Assembly: GCA_030849465.1 (NCBI GenBank) | Contig: JARVLF010000012.1 | Location: forward strand, 124,001 to 188,000 | DNA length: 64,000 bases | Source of the DNA: Moesziomyces globuligerus | Taxonomy: Eukaryota; Basidiomycota; Ustilaginomycetes; Ustilaginales; Ustilaginaceae | Direction of reading: 5' to 3' | Shown here: in pieces, positions 32,201-42,384 of the stretch | How positions within the stretch are numbered: the stretch's first letter is position 1 | Layout: each line of letters begins with the position of its first letter | Translations under genes and position numbers: made by a program | The notes under the pieces: model-generated | What the model saw: the letters and a program-made list of their open reading frames with translations, nothing else | The model's database searches: none | Told to the model about the DNA's origin: nothing

Positions 32201-34078
32201 ACCGCTGGACTGGCCGGGCGAGCCGAGGCGCGGCGAGGCCTGCTGCGCGTTGAAGCGGGCGACGCTCGCCGTGGCCGCCGAGTCGTCGAAGCTCTCGCGG
32301 CGGGCGTCGCGCTCGCGGCTGTGCGAGGCCGAGGTGCGGTTGGTGCGGTAATCGACCGAGAAGCTGGGTCGGTGGGAGCGCGAGCCCGACCCGCGTCGCA
32401 TGGCGGTGGACGAGGAGCCCGGGAGCGAGACCTTGTGCTGGTGGCTCGAACTGTTGAGGCGGTCCGAGTGGCCGTGCCGCCCCTTGCCACCATGCCTCCT
32501 GCCGAGCGGCATCTCATCTGCGAAGCGATGACCCTCCTGGAAGGCGAGGTCCTCGCCATCGGCGGTCATCTTGTAGCCGTCCATGTCGAGCATGTACTGA
32601 AGCTGCTCCTTGTGCTGGTTGAGCTTGACGGCGCCGACGGCGTCGACGTCGTCGGTGGCGTCGCCGTCCGCGTCGTCGTCTTCATCGTCGACGGCTGTCT
32701 CGTCATCGTCGTCGTGTTCGCTGGTGTGGCGCTGTTGGCGCTGCTTGTGGAGGTGGATGTGGGTCGAGGCGTCGGTCATGGCCGGGTCGATGGTGCTCGC
32801 GCCGTCGCCGATGGGGACGGGCTTGAGTCGCTTGCCGGCGAGGTACTCGGAGTGGTGGATCGAGGCGACGGACTTGGTCTTGCTGCGGTGCTTGGCGCCG
32901 GCGTCGGAGCCGAAGGGTGCCGGATAGGCCTCTTCGGCCGAGTCCAAGCTGCGCAGACTGTCTGCGTCGTGGTCGCTCATGGCCTCGTCCTCGATGACCT
33001 CGAGCGCCTTGTCGCGGAGCTGTTTCTCGAGCGTCTCTGTGGCGTTGTTGGGTTCGGACTGCGCCGCGGAATCGTCCCGCGCTTCTTGACGCTTCTTGCC
33101 TTGTGGGCCGCCCTGCTGCGGCTGGTAGCGGTGGGCGTCGTTGTGGTCCTCGTCGACGGGGGCGCCGGTGGCGCGGTCGGTGGGGTCGTTGCGCTGCGCC
33201 TTTTCGGCCGTCTTGTCGAGGCGGGGATTGGCGCTGCCGCCGATGACGGCGCGGCCGGCCGCACCGATGACGCCGCTCGCCTTGGAGGCGGCGGAGCCGA
33301 CCTTGTTGAGGAGCGAGTCGGAGCCGGCAGCGGCGCCGGAGCCGGTCTTGGACGAGTCTGAGGGCACGTTGAGGTCGCCCTGCTCGCCGGGCTCGCCGCT
33401 GCGTTTATTGTCTTTGAGCTGCTCGGTGGTGTTTGCATCCGGGCCTACGTCCATGTTGGTTGGTTCTTGGGCGTCGCTAGCGTCGTCATCGTCGTGCCCT
33501 GCTTCGCCTGCTTCGCCTGCTTCGCCTGCTTCGCCTGCTTCGCCGAGCTCGAGTGGCTCGACCTCTGCTGCGGTTGCGTTTTGGACGTCGTCGGCAAAGT
33601 CGCCGTGCGGTGCGGTGACGGGGCTTGCGGCTGCGCTGAGGATGGGGCTGGTGACGAGGTCTGCGGGGATGTTGTTGCGCTCGTCCTCGTCGTCGATCTC
33701 GAGGACGAAGAAGGCCTCGCCCGAGTCGCCGACCTTCATGGCGAAGGGAAGGGGGTCGGTGGAGTTGTTGAGGTGGAGCGTGACCTTGCGCTCTCCCGGG
33801 CGGAGGACGCTCATCTTGCCGAAGCGGACGTGGAAGGGCGTGCTCGCGAGTTCGGTGACCTGGCGTTTGACCGTCTTGTATCTGCGCTGGTGCTCGGGGA
33901 TGGCGGCGGCCTCGTGTTCGGGGAGCTCGTTGCCGTGCGCATCGACCTGGACGTCGCGGTCGACGTCGACGGTGCGTTCGACAACGATGACATCGATGGC
34001 GCCGCTGAGGGTGGCTGGGTTGATGTTGGGCGTGATGGTGTTGTACACGGTCGAGACGAGCTTGCCGACGTACTGCAT
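29216..34078 (-). CDS. PAH1: Lipin-type phosphatidate phosphatase (Pah1/Ned1)
   Basis: Mg2+-dependent phosphatidate phosphatase that dephosphorylates phosphatidic acid to diacylglycerol. It controls triacylglycerol synthesis and nuclear/ER membrane growth. 1620 aa, no intron, roughly twice yeast Pah1. The N-LIP domain starts at once (MQYVGKLVSTVYNTITPNIN), with the amphipathic helix at the very N-terminus. The catalytic LNS2/HAD domain has VVSDIDGTITKSDALG with DxDGT at about 1095-1099, followed by MYLTSRAIGQADSTRDYL and LPDGPVIMSPD. The extra length is disordered Ser-, Asp- and Glu-rich sequence, including an EAG tandem repeat from (GCTTCGCCT)n at about 33500-33545. Multiple SP/TP sites fit Cdk/Nem1-Spo7 control known for the family. 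A 17-G tract lies 65 bases upstream of the start. Confidence 0.95.
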   Translation of the reverse strand: MQYVGKLVSTVYNTITPNINPATLSGAIDVIVVERTVDVDRDVQVDAHGNELPEHEAAAIPEHQRRYKTVKRQVTELASTPFHVRFGKMSVLRPGERKVTLHLNNSTDPLPFAMKVGDSGEAFFVLEIDDEDERNNIPADLVTSPILSAAASPVTAPHGDFADDVQNATAAEVEPLELGEAGEAGEAGEAGEAGHDDDDASDAQEPTNMDVGPDANTTEQLKDNKRSGEPGEQGDLNVPSDSSKTGSGAAAGSDSLLNKVGSAASKASGVIGAAGRAVIGGSANPRLDKTAEKAQRNDPTDRATGAPVDEDHNDAHRYQPQQGGPQGKKRQEARDDSAAQSEPNNATETLEKQLRDKALEVIEDEAMSDHDADSLRSLDSAEEAYPAPFGSDAGAKHRSKTKSVASIHHSEYLAGKRLKPVPIGDGASTIDPAMTDASTHIHLHKQRQQRHTSEHDDDDETAVDDEDDDADGDATDDVDAVGAVKLNQHKEQLQYMLDMDGYKMTADGEDLAFQEGHRFADEMPLGRRHGGKGRHGHSDRLNSSSHQHKVSLPGSSSTAMRRGSGSRSHRPSFSVDYRTNRTSASHSRERDARRESFDDSAATASVARFNAQQASPRLGSPGQSSGHRDELELSRDLARLARMNRSTDSRARGRRQTKPAESLRRHASLTSRNRQPNDEASAAARRRGNGRGSRHTHEFSLSDTEAEVPHAKSASGHNSVENSTEALASSYSVSGVVSSLRDLRLPSEEAPSYLDDAGAAHLGLSSNSRWQWADPADASSASTPTGPTPRRRTRFASTDGYEAARSSDALALEALRRQNDQGEAAGKLASSDEDPYAFLLQLEDSSSHSFELSLCYTAQFGQEETADEYAFRENRVSFERFAHDEDVVNDERLVIRYHDRFLTWENASPVLATLSLYRRTLSSSTSATNLDDEEVDGADRASTASYWSRWFKRSSKSIPDLKAAAAADGDGPALAGELEGGKPPKSLTVDTTSGGGAHIERSNTDSVLLEADKAAAAAAATAKLGKEGAAAARAARTGKTYAKTLRLTSDQLKSLNLRKGANSITFSVTSSYSGVATCSARIFVWEANHKIVVSDIDGTITKSDALGHVFTMIGRDWTHLGVAKLYTDIARNGYRIMYLTSRAIGQADSTRDYLKGIRQNGYQLPDGPVIMSPDRLIASLHREVILRKPEVFKMACLRDIARLFGADPRTAHSQPGAEPKDVDPKAVEHARVGAGADDSPGAGAATAAPSEANEASAQADTGSVRSGRASPSASNLSSPTLAGGLSLPPDAAAAAREKKEEHPTPFYAGFGNRITDALSYRSVNIPSSRIFTIDTNGEVKMELLELAGYKSSYIHMTDLVDQMFPPITAKEEKEPRRPEYNDFNYWRPALVEVELPADDELLGTPPVSPALSARSGRSLRSVKSVRSVTSDSAVPVTGAEEKPGRLSRFGLGSLGLSRKGSQSGTGKGEGEGEGEGRQRATSAEPALQTGGEEAGMVASSSWTAPWRRRAASPDELSRSPRATSPLVGAVITAEPESEDEGQEFYDSEGYDDNDDVSDLDANPSSRNSFDEPFEFQHPTRATKQKRLSEDEHDDIDDDDDAVEDHDPLLETGEIRFEWKG

Positions 34079-34939
34079 GGCGGGCTAGCTTGAGTGGCAC
34101 CCGCGCGCGAAGGGTGGGCCGGGAGCGGGCTGGCTGCGACGTGGGGGGGGGGGGGGGGGTCGCTAGCGAGAGCGAGATGGTGGTCCTTCAGGTATCCGAC
34201 ATGCGTTGGGGCGTAGGAGGGGGTGGGGAATAGATGGAGCGGGTGGGCAGATGGTGGGGGATGAGGGAGGTTCAAGGCTCAACCAACCCTGAGTCTGTGA
34301 GTGAGTCTAGTCTGTTCAGGGTCGATGCTGCGATTGGGATTGGGATTTGGCTCCAGCGCTGTTTGATTTTCACGTCTGAAAAATGCGTCACCGCCCGCCC
34401 AGCGATTCGGATTCTCCGACTCTGGCCGGCAGCCTTTGCTAAAGTGGAGGAGGAGAATCGAAAGCGAGCCGAGCCGCCCATCATCGATCCCCACCAGTTC
34501 TGAGCCTGGCACTCTAACTCGCAGTCAGGGTACAGTGCTTGACAGGCAGGGCCTCGGCTGCACTCCGAAAACCCTGAACCGAGGATCGAGGTGTGGGGCT
34601 CTACAGGACCCCATCCCCATCGCCCTTCTTCCTTGACTCCATCACCACTGCTCTGTTCTCTGGAGTGACTGTGCAGACTGCATCCAGTCCAGCTCAAAGC
34701 AACCTTTCACGAGCGACAGACAGACAGGCCGGGAAGCAGGCATCGGCAGTGAGCCGATTGGAGCGGAACGGAGGTCCGGCGCGAATCGATGCCGCGTCTC
34801 GCTGTTCCGAAATGTTTGGTTGCGCTCGAGCCAAGTGGGTGAATCGATTTTTCGGATAGCCCGACGATTTAGCCGTTGCTTGGCTTGGCTTGGCCACCAT
34901 CCTCTCTGGCTTGGCTTTGCGATTGCTTCGAGATCATCC
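34079..34939. other. Divergent intergenic region with poly-G tract
   Basis: 861 bases between the lipin and second nitrilase starts. It holds 17 G at 34143-34159. An ATTGGG/GATTGGG repeat lies around 34333-34348. No supported gene. Confidence 0.45.
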
Positions 34940-36073
34940 ATGTCGACCGACACGTCTCGGATTGAGCGCATCGGCGCCTTTTCCTCGCAGCCACACGCTT
35001 CGTCGGTCACCTCGCTCAAGCCCATCGTCTCTGCGTCGGGCGAGAGCCGCGATGCGTTGCTGCACATCGCCGTCGCCCAGGTCCTTCCCGATCAGTCCGG
35101 GCTGCACAGCGCCCCGGATGGTCTAGACAGGCTCGAGGCATGGGCTGCGCAGGCCGCAAGCGAGAACGCCGACGTCGTCGTATTTCCCGAGTACTTTCTC
35201 AGCGGGGCGACGCACGAGCTCTGGCAGGACGTCCGCACCCACTCCCAGACGCAGGCTGGTGACGAGGCGAGGGAGAAGGTTTGGCTCGACCGCATCGTGG
35301 CTACAGCCAGTAAGCACGATGTAGACATCGTTGCCGGGACGGTGGTGGAGCTGGGATCGCATCATAAGCAAGACGACGAGGGACTGTTCAATACCGCCTA
35401 CTACGTGACGCGCTCGGGAGAGGTGCATCGATATACCAAGCAGAACTTATGGCATCCCGAGCGCACGACCCTCAGCCACTCGCAGGCGCACACGCATCCC
35501 GATCAGCACCATGGTCCCGCAACCTTCATCATCCAGACCAAGCGCGGCACTCGCATCCGAGCCGCTATGGCCATCTGCTGGGATCTCGCCTGGTACGATC
35601 GTTTCAACCAGATGCTCGACCCCCCTCACGTCGATGGCTCCGACCTAGATCGACATGGTCAAGTCAAGGGGCCGGATGTGGTGTTTGCACCTACGTGCTG
35701 GTATGCTTCCGACGGTGGACCCAAAGCCTTGGCTTGGAATCCCACCGCAGAGGCCAAGTTGCTCGACTCACTCACCCAGACTCGCGCCCTCGAGCTCGAG
35801 GCGGTTGTCGTCATGGCCAACGTCGCCGGTCCCGTCTTTGCAAGCGAACAGCTCGATGAGTTGAGGAATCGCATCAGGGCGGATGCAGAGACCGAGCTGC
35901 CTCTCGTCGGGCTTGGACGGAGCACCATCGCGGCTCCGTTTTTGGGCATCGCAGCTCAGCTGCCCGACGCAAGCGAGGCATTGCTCTGCCAGTCCATCGA
36001 TCTCAACCTCCTCCTCGATGCGCGCAACGTCTACAGAATGCGCTACGACCACGCTCAGCGCGCAGCACATTGA
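34940..36073 (+). CDS. Carbon-nitrogen hydrolase (nitrilase superfamily, amidase-like)
   Basis: 377 aa, no intron, starting at ATG 34940 (MSTDTSRIERIG); upstream in-frame residues are not family-like. The catalytic triad is E84 in VFPEYFLSG, K167 in RYTKQNLWHPER and C213 in AICWDLAWYD. The C-W-D context and the K-x2-LWxPER motif fit an omega-amidase/aliphatic-amidase-like branch better than true nitrilases (CWEN). It lacks obvious targeting signals. The substrate is unknown. The sequence is clearly distinct from the nitrilase at 11037-12164, so the two are not recent duplicates. Confidence 0.87.
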   Translation: MSTDTSRIERIGAFSSQPHASSVTSLKPIVSASGESRDALLHIAVAQVLPDQSGLHSAPDGLDRLEAWAAQAASENADVVVFPEYFLSGATHELWQDVRTHSQTQAGDEAREKVWLDRIVATASKHDVDIVAGTVVELGSHHKQDDEGLFNTAYYVTRSGEVHRYTKQNLWHPERTTLSHSQAHTHPDQHHGPATFIIQTKRGTRIRAAMAICWDLAWYDRFNQMLDPPHVDGSDLDRHGQVKGPDVVFAPTCWYASDGGPKALAWNPTAEAKLLDSLTQTRALELEAVVVMANVAGPVFASEQLDELRNRIRADAETELPLVGLGRSTIAAPFLGIAAQLPDASEALLCQSIDLNLLLDARNVYRMRYDHAQRAAH

Positions 36074-36641
36074 ATCATCGCTTTGCTCCCGGCTGAATGA
36101 CAACGTGGCTGCGAGTGCTTTCCCCCTGACAAGGCTGGCATGAGCCGCATCGTGCTATGAATACCACAAACCCTGCATTTGACCCCATCCTGTTCCTTGA
36201 CTGCGGCTTGTTGAGCGACATCTGCCCTGCTACGCCCTACCTTGGCCAGCGCTTGTCGCTTTGCTGCCGTGCTCTCTGGCAGCGACATGACGGCGACACG
36301 AGACCTCAACAGAGCTAGTGTTCAACCGCATGCTACTGCCTTAGCTGCCCCTGCTTAGAGTCATCTTACGTGGCCACTGCTGCATCGTCACCGCCGCGCG
36401 CGCATCCCACCCATTCGCGCCACGCTGCAGTCTCTCGCTGGAAAGCCTGCTTTCGCCCTCTCATACTCGCGACCGTCGCTTAGATCTTGCTCGCCCTCAT
36501 TCGTGACCGTCGCTTCGACCTCGCTCGCACCTCGGCTGCTCTCACCCTCGTCCTCGCCACGCATCTTCGCCTTTCACAACTGGAGCGCTCTGCGTATGAC
36601 CTTAACAGGCGTTGCATTCTGATACAGTCCATGCGAAACGG
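36074..36641. other. Convergent intergenic region
   Basis: 568 bases between two gene ends. An imperfect repeat GACCGTCGCTT occurs twice near 36471-36514. No gene is supported. Confidence 0.4.
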
Positions 36642-38582
36642 TCACCTCTGAGACCTACTTGCACCCTGCCCGGCGCCTTGCTCATCGTCGCTTTCCTCCT
36701 CGCCGACATCAAAGATCCTATCATCGTGGTCGGGGGAGCCCTTGCCAACCAGGCGTTCCAACTCGTGATCGTCCCCACCACCTTCTTGCGTGGGGGTTGG
36801 GTTGGGGGCGAATTCAGTGGTCGATGCCAGCCTGAGAGCGCCGCCTCTGCCGATGCGGTCTCTACCGAGTCTACGGCGTTTGCGCGATCGGATCAAGAGC
36901 CAGGTGCCGACGGACACGGCGATGAGGAGCACCACCAACGCCAGCGAACCTGCATCGTAGTAGGCACGCCATCTCGCCTCTTCGGCCACCTCGGCCTCGG
37001 TCTTGCCCGATCCGGGGATCACCGGCGATCCGTCCTTGCCGATCTGCGCGGTGCCTCCGCCGCCGCCAGTGACGAGCACGCGGTCCGGCTCCTCGCCTAC
37101 GCGCGAGGGGATCATGGCATTGGGCCCGGCGACCTTCATGTAGTCGATGCCCATGAAGCGCACCATCATGTCGTGGCTCTCGATCGGCTTGTCCACGCCC
37201 ACCATGTGGCTCGCACCGCTGATGCCGACGTAGGTCAGATTGCGCGCCGTCCGCCACGTACCCGCCAGACTGCCATTGACGTACCACTCCTTGGCGACCT
37301 CGGTGCCGAATCCCTTGCTGCCACCCCACTCGAGATTCTCGGCGGTGCGACGCACGCCGATCGCATTGCAGATCAGGTCCTCCTCGCCCGCAAACAGCAG
37401 CACGCGGAGGCCGCTCTCCAGTAGCTCCGGCAGCAGGTGGACCGAGGCGGGCGAGGTGACGTCGGTGCGCATGGCCGAGCCGACGTTGGCGTTGCACTCG
37501 ACCCATGCTTCCGGCTTGTGGGCCTCGTCGACGTGCAGCGCGCTGCGCACGTCGGGCCGGCGGAGATAATCGTACATGGCCGAGAGCGTGGTGGGCCAGT
37601 TCATGCCGCAGGCGGGCGAGGTGTCGGTGAGGCGCACGTCGTACATGTTGATGCACATGTAGGTCGACGCACCGGGCGGCTTGGCCACGGTTGCCGAGAT
37701 GATGGTCTGCAGGATCTCGTCGCACGTGCCGACCTCGCGCGGGCTGCCCGAGTTGGTTGTGAGTTTGGCGAGCTCCTTGTGACACTTGTCGACGATCTTC
37801 GAGACACGCTTGTAGTCGTCGGACGAGGTGGTCCAGATCTTCTTGTCCACCATGGTCTCGAGCTCGGTGCCGTACTGGTTCTTGGGGTCGATGAAGCCGT
37901 TGCCGATGGCGATGCCCCTGAGCGATACGGGAGGGTTGTGCGACTTGAGGATGGCCTTGGCGGTGTAAGGGATGTACTGGCCTGCAAAGCTCTCGCCGGC
38001 GAGAAAGACGTCGACGCCGCTGCCTTGTGCGCCAAACTTGAGCTCGACCTCGCGCGAATACTCGGGGAAGACCTCGACGAACCTCTGGAGGAAATGGAGC
38101 ACCTCGTCGGCGGCCTGGGGGAGCGTGTTTGTGTAGGCGTTGGTGTTGACATAGCTGAAGCCGGTTCCGACGGGCTGGTCGAGGAAGAGGATGTCTGCGT
38201 ACTCGTTCCAGCTGGCACCGTCCTTGACCCAGACGAGGCCGCCTTTGCCGTCCATCCTCCAGGCGCCGACCTCCATCATGGCGCCATCGAAGGACGAGCA
38301 GCCGGGACCGCCGTTGAACCAGATGATGAGTTTGCGCTTCGCGGGCACGTGGCGTGCTCGCAGCAAGAGAAAGAAGAGGTTGGCGTTGTCCTTGGCCTGA
38401 CCATTGGCATCCTGGGAGCGCGCTGGCAGATAGCCTGCGGACATCTGAAGCGGGTGGCCGACGGCGGACGAGGAGGAAGCCTCGCCGTGGAGGTCCGGCA
38501 GACCGGGCACGTGGAAGGACGAGGCGGCGGGGATGGGCACGCCTCGCCGGAGCAGCACCTCGCGAGGGTCCAACAGCGGCAT
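36642..38582 (-). CDS. KEX1: Kex1-like serine carboxypeptidase (N-terminus unresolved)
   Basis: Type I membrane serine carboxypeptidase (peptidase S10) of the late Golgi, trimming C-terminal Lys/Arg from secreted precursors such as pheromones after Kex2 cleavage. 646 aa as drawn. Substrate-binding [11 protein letters not shown] is at 90-100, nucleophile S198 in [12 protein letters not shown], Asp near 398 in [13 protein letters not shown] and His near 457 in GASHMVGVD. One TM helix (about 542-563) is followed by basic residues and an acidic cytosolic tail. No signal peptide is present at this ATG. A splice-acceptor-like TTTCCAG lies one base upstream of it, so an upstream exon encoding the signal peptide is likely but I could not place it. 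Confidence 0.85.
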   Translation of the reverse strand: MPLLDPREVLLRRGVPIPAASSFHVPGLPDLHGEASSSSAVGHPLQMSAGYLPARSQDANGQAKDNANLFFLLLRARHVPAKRKLIIWFNGGPGCSSFDGAMMEVGAWRMDGKGGLVWVKDGASWNEYADILFLDQPVGTGFSYVNTNAYTNTLPQAADEVLHFLQRFVEVFPEYSREVELKFGAQGSGVDVFLAGESFAGQYIPYTAKAILKSHNPPVSLRGIAIGNGFIDPKNQYGTELETMVDKKIWTTSSDDYKRVSKIVDKCHKELAKLTTNSGSPREVGTCDEILQTIISATVAKPPGASTYMCINMYDVRLTDTSPACGMNWPTTLSAMYDYLRRPDVRSALHVDEAHKPEAWVECNANVGSAMRTDVTSPASVHLLPELLESGLRVLLFAGEEDLICNAIGVRRTAENLEWGGSKGFGTEVAKEWYVNGSLAGTWRTARNLTYVGISGASHMVGVDKPIESHDMMVRFMGIDYMKVAGPNAMIPSRVGEEPDRVLVTGGGGGTAQIGKDGSPVIPGSGKTEAEVAEEARWRAYYDAGSLALVVLLIAVSVGTWLLIRSRKRRRLGRDRIGRGGALRLASTTEFAPNPTPTQEGGGDDHELERLVGKGSPDHDDRIFDVGEEESDDEQGAGQGASRSQR

Positions 38583-39005
38583 GCTGGAAAGACGGACGAT
38601 GGATTGAAGTGGTTGGTGAGATGAAAGGAGGATTGGAGGTGGGTGTGCGTGTGCGTGTGCGTGTGTGTTTCAGCGTAAGTCGGCCAAGCGAGCCGGGCGA
38701 GCCAAGCCGAGTGAGCACGGAGGGCGCTTAGAGCTGCTGAGCATGAGCGGCTGGCACACGCACTCCGACATTCTTCGCGCTGAGCTGCCACGATTTTTGG
38801 CGAGGCGCGCCTCGGCTGTCTGTGCGTTGACACCCAACCCGCAAATCACTGCAGCGTGTTAGATCAGGCGAGGAGCCGGTCAATCAGGGTCCAATCTCGC
38901 CAACCTGCCAATCCTCCACTCGTCCACCATCTCGCCCCATCGCATCCGCTCGGCAATCCACACGCACGGAGCGATGCGCCGCTGCGCTCAAGCTGGCTCG
39001 CTACC
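38583..39005. other. Divergent intergenic region, KEX1-like / Myb gene
   Basis: 423 bases containing a (GTGTGC)n tract at about 38642-38668. It may also hide the first exon of the carboxypeptidase gene on the minus strand. Confidence 0.4.
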
Positions 39006-39161
39006 ATGGACGGTAGTGCGCCCGATCCAGCTCCAGATCCAGATCCACACCACGTCCTCCAGCAGCTCATAAGGCAGGCACAGGCCATCGCTTCCACCGC
39101 CGCACCGCCACACTCCTCTGCCACTTCACAGCCACATCAGCATGAGTATGGCGACGACAAC

Positions 39162-39193
<32 letters not shown>

Positions 39194-41177
39194 CGAAGAC
39201 GACGACGACGACGAAGACGACGACGACGACGAAGACGACGACGACGACGAAGACGACGACGACGACGATGAACGCGCCGGCAGCGACGACGATCACGACG
39301 ACGATACATCGCAGAGCGGAGCATCTTCACCGCCAGCGCCAGAAGAGCCCTCGCGCGATCTTGTTCCCTTTGCGCAGATCTCCGCCACGCTAGCCTCCAT
39401 CTCGGCAGACCGCAGCGAGCTCACCACCTTGCTCCGGCAAAAGAAGCTCCTCAGGACGGCGCAGAAACGCAACGCTGCCCATCTGCAGGCGCTCGAAAGA
39501 TCGTCGGCATTGCTTCATAGGACGCGCGACGAGCTCCGCTCGGCACTCGGCTCGCTGGATGTCGCCGACATCGTGGATGCCGAGGATCAGTCGCTCGAAG
39601 TGATCCGCGCGCAGAGAATCGCCGAGGATGCCGCATCTCTCTGCCCTCTGCCTCCCGCAGTCGTGCAGAGCATTCCGCTTCTGCGCCTGCAGTCCATCGA
39701 GCGCGCCGAGTACGACAACGCGCTCGGCTACCGGCTCTGGCTCGAGATGGAGGATCGACAGGTGCTCGCAGCCGTCAAGGCTTCCGCTCTCAAGTCCCAT
39801 ACCATCGCACTCAGCACCGACCCGAACTTCCATGGCGATCCACTGGCTGCGGCTGCCAGCCTCGATGACGACGCCGTCTTTCGAATGGCCGAGCAGATCG
39901 AATTGTCGGCCCAGGACCCACCGGGCCTCGATTGGGCCACCATCGCAGGCCGTGTGCCTAGTCGCAGCATCGACGAGGTGCGCACGCGCTGGAAAAGTCA
40001 TCTGAGGCCCAGCGTCAGCAAGGCTGCTTGGACCAAGAAGCAGATCGACCGGCTCGTCCAACTCGTTCTGCCTCATCTCATCGCACGTCTCGGCCATCGC
40101 CAGGGTTCCGATACCACGCCTGCAGCTTCCAACCAAGTCAAGCCGCCGATTCCGTGGCAGTCGGTGGCGCAAGAGCTCGGAACAGGCCACACTGCTTACG
40201 CGTGCTTTGCAGCGTTCTGCGAGGCGCTCGTGCGTCGCGATCAGCCGGACATGACGCCAGCTGAGGACGACGAGGTCCGAGCGCTCTTCAGCCTCTTCCG
40301 CGGCGCGTGGCGCTTCATGGCGCTGCAAACGTCCACGAGCCCCAACCTCTCGCTCTCGGCTCTGGATGCAGCTGCAGCCGAGGGCTCGCAGGCGGAAGCG
40401 CGCCGTTCGACCATGCTGGGCAAAGTGGGTCGCGAGCCGCAGTTCATCTACCGGCGGTTTCGCAACACGGCTGATCCGGCGCTGTCTGCGGGGCGGTGGC
40501 GGCCGCACGAAGATCTGCTGCTCATCGAAGCGGTGCGGACGCTTGGCGAGGAGAGCTGGAACGCGGTCGGAGCGCGCGTGCCCGGCCGCACCACGACGCA
40601 GTGCCGTGAGCGATGGTCGCGCAGGCTCAAGCAGGTCGTCGCCGACGTGGCAAGGTCGAGCCAATCGCAGGCGGGCCCGAGCAACACGCTGGACGACGGG
40701 GTCGAGGCACGCGATCTGGCCAGCAGGCTCGGCCGAAAGCGCCAGAAGGTCGTATGGACGCAGGAGATGGATGCGGCCCTGCTGGCGTTTCTCGACCCCG
40801 AGGCGGACTACAAGAGCAGGGCGGGCACGCCATTTGGCGCCATCGCCGCGGCGGTCGAGGCCCAGGTGGGCGTGCCGCTCGCAGACAAGAACCTCCGCGA
40901 CAGAGTGGCGTACTTTCGACGCCATCGTGTTGGACTAGGCCCACGCCATACCGCGCAGCTGGAGTCCGTGGCGGCAGCGACCAGCAAGCGCCCTGCGGAA
41001 GGGGATGCAGACGATACACACAACGTTGCCAAAGTGGTGCAGAGCCGAGATCGCGCTTACGCAGACGTGGTCGCAGCAACTACAGCGGGTGAAAGCAGCA
41101 CGGCTGATGCTGCAACGGCCGATGCGAAGCTGGAGCGCACCGCGGTTCGACCAGGAGGCAAACGGCAGAGGCTGTAG
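39006..41177 (+). CDS. Myb/SANT-domain DNA-binding protein with Asp/Glu tract
   Basis: 723 aa from ATG 39006 (MDGSAPDPAPD). A long Asp/Glu run of alternating GAC/GAA codons spans about 45-95. A helical region follows, then at least two Myb-type repeats: one beginning LDWATIAGRVPSRSIDEVRTRW, with a second Trp-containing repeat after it (AAWTKKQ), and a strong one GRWRPHEDLLLIEAVRTLGE with CRERWSRRL. A further degenerate repeat starts at KVVWTQEMDAALL. The spaced Trp residues and several repeats resemble SNAPC4-like and other multi-repeat Myb proteins, implying sequence-specific DNA binding in the nucleus. The exact orthologue is uncertain. Confidence 0.78.
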
Positions 41178-41517
41178 GGATGTGCGGAATGTAATCGATC
41201 GGGGTGGCTGCGATTCGGTGTCCGATTCGAGTGAAGTGAGAAATCACGTGAAGCTGGCCAAAGGGAGTGCGGAGAGGAGACAGCGTTGCGAGCGGGCGAG
41301 ATTTTTTCGTTTCTTCGCATCTCGGGATTTGGGCAGCACGGCTGAGCGTTCGGGAGCGGCCAGTCGGCGTGTCTCTCCACCGTCGGACGATACCTCATCA
41401 CCATTCACGATCACGAGTACGAGCACGGTCACGGCAGATTCGACACTGCACCTACCTCGTCACTGCAGCCAATTACTAGCTTCTTTTCATACGGCCTTAC
41501 TGGAGAACGGGGCAAGG
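41178..41517. other. Intergenic region between tandem genes
   Basis: 340 bases downstream of the Myb gene and upstream of uS7m. The region near 41400-41440 has a CGAGTACGAGCACGG repeat-like run. Nothing else is seen. Confidence 0.35.
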
Positions 41518-42384
41518 ATGGCTTCGGTGATGCGCACGGCGGTGCTTCGGCGCGCGGCGACGATGGCGGTGGCCGGACCGTCCAAGGTGGCAGTGGCCTT
41601 TAGCACGTCTGCGCGCAGCAGGGTTGCGGATAACAAGAACGATGCGTCTCCGGCACGGGATCACCGACCTCGATCGGCAGTAGGACCCAACGCGAGCGCG
41701 TCTCCTTCGTCGTACCGCGAGAGCAATGAGGCCGAGGTGGGTGTCGAATCGACGGCGGTGGGTAAGACGCAGCGTGCGGCGGTGGACTCAGCTATGGGTG
41801 TGTTGGACACGCTTGCGCACAGCGTCGCCTCGTCGACCACCTCTACCGCCTCTACCGCTGCGACGCCGTCCGTGGCAGAAGCTGTGCACACGCCGAGCTC
41901 TCCTGGTCTGGAAGCGGTCTACGACTCGACTGGACCTATCTATGCGCCAGCGACGTTGCCGCCAAGGAACGACGAGACGCTCGAGTTCCTCACGAATCTG
42001 CTCATGAAGGACGGCAAGAAGGCGCAGGCGCAACGCTTCACCACGCGCACGCTCTCCATCCTCGCCACCGTCACCAACTCCAACCCGCTGCCGCTTGTGC
42101 ACGATGCGATCGAGCGTTCAGCACCACTGGTCAAGCTGCAGAGCAAGAAACAGGGCGGAAAGTCTCTCCAGGTGCCCGTCGTACTGACCAAGAGGCAGAG
42201 CACGAGGAAGGCGCTCACCTGGATCATCGAGGCGAGCAAGAAGCGACCGGACCGCGAACTCGAGAAGCGCCTCGCGGCCGAATTCCTCGCCGTCATCGAG
42301 GGCACCAGCAGCGCAATCGCAAAGAAGGAGGAACAGCACAGAATGGCCACCGTCAACAGAGCCAATGCCGCCGTCCGAATCTAA
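41518..42384 (+). CDS. RSM7: Mitochondrial small-subunit ribosomal protein uS7m
   Basis: Component of the mitochondrial 30S-like subunit that binds the 3' domain of the small rRNA. 288 aa, no intron. The N-terminus MASVMRTAVLRRAATMAVAG is basic and amphipathic, a mitochondrial presequence, followed by FSTSARSR (likely cleavage zone) and a long Ser/Ala linker. The uS7 domain occupies about 155-288: FLTNLLMKDGKKAQAQR, AIERSAPLVKLQSKKQGGK and TKRQSTRKALTWIIEA. It follows the Myb gene and precedes the PalI/Sur7 gene on the same strand. Confidence 0.9.
   Translation: MASVMRTAVLRRAATMAVAGPSKVAVAFSTSARSRVADNKNDASPARDHRPRSAVGPNASASPSSYRESNEAEVGVESTAVGKTQRAAVDSAMGVLDTLAHSVASSTTSTASTAATPSVAEAVHTPSSPGLEAVYDSTGPIYAPATLPPRNDETLEFLTNLLMKDGKKAQAQRFTTRTLSILATVTNSNPLPLVHDAIERSAPLVKLQSKKQGGKSLQVPVVLTKRQSTRKALTWIIEASKKRPDRELEKRLAAEFLAVIEGTSSAIAKKEEQHRMATVNRANAAVRI

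Noticed and set aside
30014..33361. 1115-codon open frame antisense to lipin
   Set aside because: Composition is Arg/Val/Gly-rich with no domain; it mirrors the GC-rich third positions of the lipin gene. The same applies to long opposite frames at 4205-5965, 7097-8716, 23928-25691 and 37437-38624.
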